From a virus: a DNA stretch of 58,138 nucleotides. The position numbers were made by a program, and so were the translations under genes. Positions 55,614-58,138 of the stretch are shown piece by piece (position 1 is the first letter of the stretch; the number at the start of each line of letters is the position of its first letter). The stretch is from IMG/VR virus record IMGVR_UViG_3300042691_039422, positions 1 through 58,138 of that record; one strand, 5' to 3'. The notes under the pieces were generated by a model. It was not told where the DNA came from, ran no database searches, and saw only the letters and a list, made by a program, of their open reading frames with translations.

Positions 55614-56063
55614 TCAGTTGGCGTCGAGAGCGGCTTGGGCACGGGCGCGGAGGCGAGTGTCCTGGTCGGTGAGGTAGTTGGCGAAGGAGGCGTAGAGGAC
55701 CTGGGTGTCGGAGCAGTTGAGGGTGGGGTTGAGGTCGCAGCGGAGGCCCTCTTTGGCGAGGTCGGCCACGAAGAGGGATAGGGCTTTGTGGCGGCGTTTC
55801 TCGTCGGCGAGATCGCTGTTGACGCCGGTGAGTACGGAGTCGAGGGTGCTTAGTTGTCGCCGGAGCAGGGTGTGGTGGTGGTTGATGGCGTCGAGGGCTT
55901 CGGAGGTGCGCTCGGCCATCTTGGCGTGGAAGCCCTGGATGATGAGCTGGCGGGCGGTCGCGTCGACGTTGGGGATCTGGGTGATGAGGTAGATGGCGAC
56001 TGCGGCGATGCGGGGTTCAGTGCGGATGCGATCGAGAGCCTGATGGAAAGAGAGTTGGGACAT
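55614..56063 (-). CDS. Hypothetical helical protein
   Basis: 149 residues from ATG 56063 (AGGAG upstream). Mostly helical with a central coiled-coil-like segment (HHTLLRRQLSTLDSVLTGVN) and a C-terminal helix. No family recognised. Upstream leader contains the CTTTCACCCCAGGAG unit. Confidence 0.55.
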   Translation of the reverse strand: MSQLSFHQALDRIRTEPRIAAVAIYLITQIPNVDATARQLIIQGFHAKMAERTSEALDAINHHHTLLRRQLSTLDSVLTGVNSDLADEKRRHKALSLFVADLAKEGLRCDLNPTLNCSDTQVLYASFANYLTDQDTRLRARAQAALDAN

Positions 56064-56123
56064 GAAAGGACTCCTGGGGTGAAAGCAGCCCACGGCCCGG
56101 TGGGGCGGTGGGATGGGAGGGGA

Positions 56124-56744
56124 TCAGTGGCGGTCGGGGAGGCACTTTTCGCAGGGGGAGGAGTAGGCCCAGCGGTTGCAGTTGGAGCAACGGACGGGGG
56201 TGCGGGACTGGGCACAGTTGGAGCAGTTGTCGGGGCAGCCGCAGTCAAGGCGGCGACAGCAGGGGCAGGGCTCGCCGGGGTCGTCGAGGCCGCCGAGGAG
56301 GGTGGGGGTGATGGGGGTGGCAAGGGCGGTGGTGGTGGGGGAGACGGGGAAGTCGGCGATGTGGCCGCCCGGGAGAAGGAGGTCGGAAGAGCGGAGGAAG
56401 TCGGGGAGGCGGTCCGTGGCGAGGGGTGAGAAGAGGCAGAAGGTGTGGCCGGTGGTGAAGTGGGCGAGGGTGTTGAAGCCGAGCTGGTCGAGGCGCTCGG
56501 TGAGGGAGGCGAGGGCGTTGCGGTCGGCCGGGGAGTAGGAGGGGAGGTGGACGGGGAGGACGAGGGGCAGTATGCAGAGCGAGTGGGAGGTCGCGTTGAG
56601 CAGGGAGAGGAGCTGGGAAGAGCAGAGGGGGAGGGAGTGGGTGGACTGGGGCGGGATAGGCAGGTGCGAGAGGGATATGGAGCACGAGGAGAGGCGGTGG
56701 AGGGAGACGGTGATGAGGCGGGGATGGGAGGGAGTGGATGGCAT
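56124..56744 (-). CDS. Protein with C-terminal zinc-ribbon cluster
   Basis: 206 residues from ATG 56744 (AGGAG upstream). The N-terminal 150 residues have leucine-rich hydrophobic stretches and ordinary alpha/beta content. The last about 45 residues carry around ten cysteines (CPCCRRLDCGCPDNC, then CSNCNRW and CEKC), forming tandem zinc ribbons. Such tails bind nucleic acids or proteins. No specific family recognised. Confidence 0.55.
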   Translation of the reverse strand: MPSTPSHPRLITVSLHRLSSCSISLSHLPIPPQSTHSLPLCSSQLLSLLNATSHSLCILPLVLPVHLPSYSPADRNALASLTERLDQLGFNTLAHFTTGHTFCLFSPLATDRLPDFLRSSDLLLPGGHIADFPVSPTTTALATPITPTLLGGLDDPGEPCPCCRRLDCGCPDNCSNCAQSRTPVRCSNCNRWAYSSPCEKCLPDRH

Positions 56745-56842
56745 GGGAGAGGCTCCTGAAAGGGAACGGGTGTCAATCGAGGCCGGTGAGGGGGCTCCTG
56801 CTCGCTTCCCCGGACGCCACGAGGCGGACGGGTACGCGGGCG

Positions 56843-56876
56843 AGACAAAGCGCCCGACCGCGGTGAAGCGGTCGGG
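56843..56876 (-). terminator. Hairpin terminator after the second minus-arm gene
   Basis: CCCGACCGC pairs with GCGGTCGGG (56853-56861 with 56868-56876). On the minus strand it is followed by GCGCTTTGTCTC. It lies just after the stop at 56884. Confidence 0.65.
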
Positions 56877-56883
56877 CACGTGA

Positions 56884-57381
56884 TCAGCGGACGTTCTCGA
56901 AGTCGAACGCCTGAGACTGCGGTGACGCAGCGGGCGTCCGGGTGCCCGATTGGCGTGCTGCGATCTGGGCGCGTACGTCCTCGGACGATTCGAGCGGACG
57001 ATACTGCTCGACGGCGAAGTTGAACTCTTGCATCACGCGAACGAAGTACGTGAGCATCTGTTCGGCCGTGACGGGCTTGGTCCCGCGTGAGCGCTCCTGG
57101 TTGAGGCCCACGAGGTTCGACATGGTCCGCTGGAACGAGGCACGTTCGACCGGATCGGTGATCGAACGCGACAGGATGACGCAGTGGGCGGGCTTGTCGT
57201 CAGGCGTGCGGCCAAGCGAGATCTCGGCGGACGTGAAGCCCACTTGGATGAACGAGTCGGACGGCATGGACTTGAGGCGTCCGTTTGCACCATAACCGAT
57301 GAACAGCAAGGTCTTCGGATCACGCTCCGTGGTGCTGGGTGCGGCGGCGTGGGGAAGAGCGGCGAAGGGGGACTGAGACAT
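56884..57381 (-). CDS. Hypothetical early protein
   Basis: 165 residues from ATG 57381 (GGAGG upstream). A well-mixed sequence with a strand-rich first half (KTLLFIGYGANGRLKSMPSD) and helical second half (QMLTYFVRVMQEFNFAVEQY). It resembles a small soluble protein, and its expected early position suggests a host-takeover factor. Base usage is more balanced than downstream genes. No family recognised. Confidence 0.6.
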   Translation of the reverse strand: MSQSPFAALPHAAAPSTTERDPKTLLFIGYGANGRLKSMPSDSFIQVGFTSAEISLGRTPDDKPAHCVILSRSITDPVERASFQRTMSNLVGLNQERSRGTKPVTAEQMLTYFVRVMQEFNFAVEQYRPLESSEDVRAQIAARQSGTRTPAASPQSQAFDFENVR

Positions 57382-57492
57382 ACGAACCTCCAGAAACTGT
57401 CGGTCAACAGAACCGACGAACTGACACAACCACCAACACGCTGTCGGTGGACAAAAGCGCAAGCACACCGCTAGATGTGCCGGCACGGGTGG

Positions 57493-57789
57493 TCAGGCGA
57501 AGCGGGTGAGGTCGAAGTTGTACGTGAAGCGGGTGCCGTCGAAGTTGGTCGGAGCGGGACGGGCTTCGGCACGGGCGGCTTGGCGACGCTGGCGGACGTT
57601 CAAGCGGGGTGCGTGCCAAGTGTTCCCGTACCGCTTCCGCCAGTAGCAGCGGAGGACGACGGACGAGGCGTTGCCATCTTCGAGGTGGTTGTGGAACGGA
57701 GTGGGAGAGGGCACGGAGATGCCGCCGATGACGGTCGAAGGCATGGGTGTGAGTGCGAGGCGGGCACATTGGCGGGCGGAGTAGAACAT
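57493..57789 (-). CDS. Small basic protein, first gene of the minus arm
   Basis: 98 residues from ATG 57789 (AGGAG upstream). Basic, with a cluster CYWRKRYGN (about 48-56) and RLNVRQRRQAARAEARP. First gene after the 57.8-58.1 kb leader, thus likely among the earliest expressed. Possible nucleic-acid-binding protein. No family recognised. Confidence 0.55.
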   Translation of the reverse strand: MFYSARQCARLALTPMPSTVIGGISVPSPTPFHNHLEDGNASSVVLRCYWRKRYGNTWHAPRLNVRQRRQAARAEARPAPTNFDGTRFTYNFDLTRFA

Positions 57790-58069
57790 GGGTGGACTCC
57801 TGAGTGGGACGGTTAGACGCGGCTACCAACGCGGTGCCGGGTTCCATAGGTCTAGGCATTATGGGACGGGCCGAGGTGGGGGTCCGATTGGGCGATGGGG
57901 GGGTCTTGTGAGGGCGACCGGGCTCCGAACGGGGCAGTCTGACCGGGTCGCGTTAGTCACCGGCGAGGGTGAAGGCGCCCACGACAGGGGAGTGGCTTAT
58001 CCGGAATCGTTCGGGGACCGTGCGGTTCAGAGCATCCCGTGATCGCGGGGGGACGAGGGGGGCAGCAGC
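57790..58069. other. Non-coding leader upstream of the minus arm
   Basis: No convincing gene. The region probably holds promoter(s) for the minus arm. It has scattered GACCGGG repeats (about 57918-57949) and GC-rich stretches. With 1-221 it makes the longest non-coding part of the circle, about 500 unique bases. Confidence 0.6.
57858..57863 (-). promoter_or_regulatory. Possible -10 box (CATAAT)
   Basis: On the minus strand CATAAT sits about 70 bases upstream of the first minus-arm gene. The -35 region (TCGGAC at suitable distance) is weak. Support is limited to one element. Confidence 0.25.
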
Positions 58070-58075
58070 CCCCCC
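58055..58075. terminator. GGGGGG/CCCCCC hairpin next to the junction
   Basis: GGGGGG, loop CAGCAG, then CCCCCC overlapping the right terminal repeat. A strong stem without a T-run. It may stop read-through of the primase transcript or mark a packaging site. No direct evidence for either. Confidence 0.4.
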
Positions 58076-58138
58076 GACCCGCGACCTTCGTGTTGGTGAA
58101 ACACCCCTCCCGTATGAAAATCCCGGTACACCCGGTAC
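58070..58138. repeat. Terminal direct repeat (right copy)
   Basis: Identical to bases 1-69. See the left copy. Confidence 0.95.

Noticed and set aside
1-58138. Phage RNA polymerase, integrase, DNA methyltransferase or endolysin of a standard family
   Set aside because: Searched by eye for characteristic motifs and found none. Absence is not proof.

Overview
The window is the complete genome of a tailed bacteriophage, most likely podovirus-like. The first 69 bases recur exactly at the end (58070-58138), so the map closes into a circle of about 58.07 kb. The DNA is GC-rich. Genes are tightly packed, often with 4-base stop/start overlaps, and use strong AGGAG-type ribosome sites, several with GTG or TTG starts. 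The host is not identifiable from sequence. One secreted protein carries a dockerin-like EF-hand module of a style common in Planctomycetota, so a planctomycete host is a weak inference.

The genome has two transcription arms. They diverge at 1668-1795 and converge at 29377-29494. The plus arm (1.8-29.4 kb) holds a DNA-binding protein, terminase candidates, large terminase, portal, scaffold, major capsid protein, head-tail adaptor, a low-complexity TPGDES-repeat protein, three glycosyltransferases, a large tail/nozzle candidate and a run of virion-interior (ejection) proteins ending in a 1307-residue protein. The minus arm contains the primase-helicase (222-1667) and, past the map junction, everything from 57.8 kb down to 29.5 kb.

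The inner part of the minus arm (29.5-44.6 kb) holds replication, recombination and lysis genes: an SSB-like protein, a Sak4-type ATPase, a PD-(D/E)XK nuclease, an SGNH hydrolase, a holin-like protein, a lipoprotein, an ERCC4 nuclease, a tRNA with anticodon CAT, a family A DNA polymerase split into two genes, a RecD-like helicase and a uracil-DNA glycosylase. No RNA polymerase, integrase, methyltransferase or CRISPR array was found. The outer part (44.5-57.8 kb) is an accessory zone of small, often overlapping genes. It includes an Acb2/Tad1-type candidate anti-defence protein, a nested tRNA-like RNA, a secreted beta-helix protein, three DUF6197-like paralogues, a LuxR-type regulator and zinc-ribbon proteins.

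The most unusual signal is a G-rich word, GGGAGGGGTG, usually inside (G/C)ATGGGAGGGGTG. About 35 exact copies lie on both strands, in intergenic gaps and inside genes in all reading frames. Nothing in the gene annotation explains it. Other leads are the tRNA-like element nested inside another, the split polymerase with an acidic protein between its halves, and two similar iteron plus AT-rich regions almost opposite each other on the circle.
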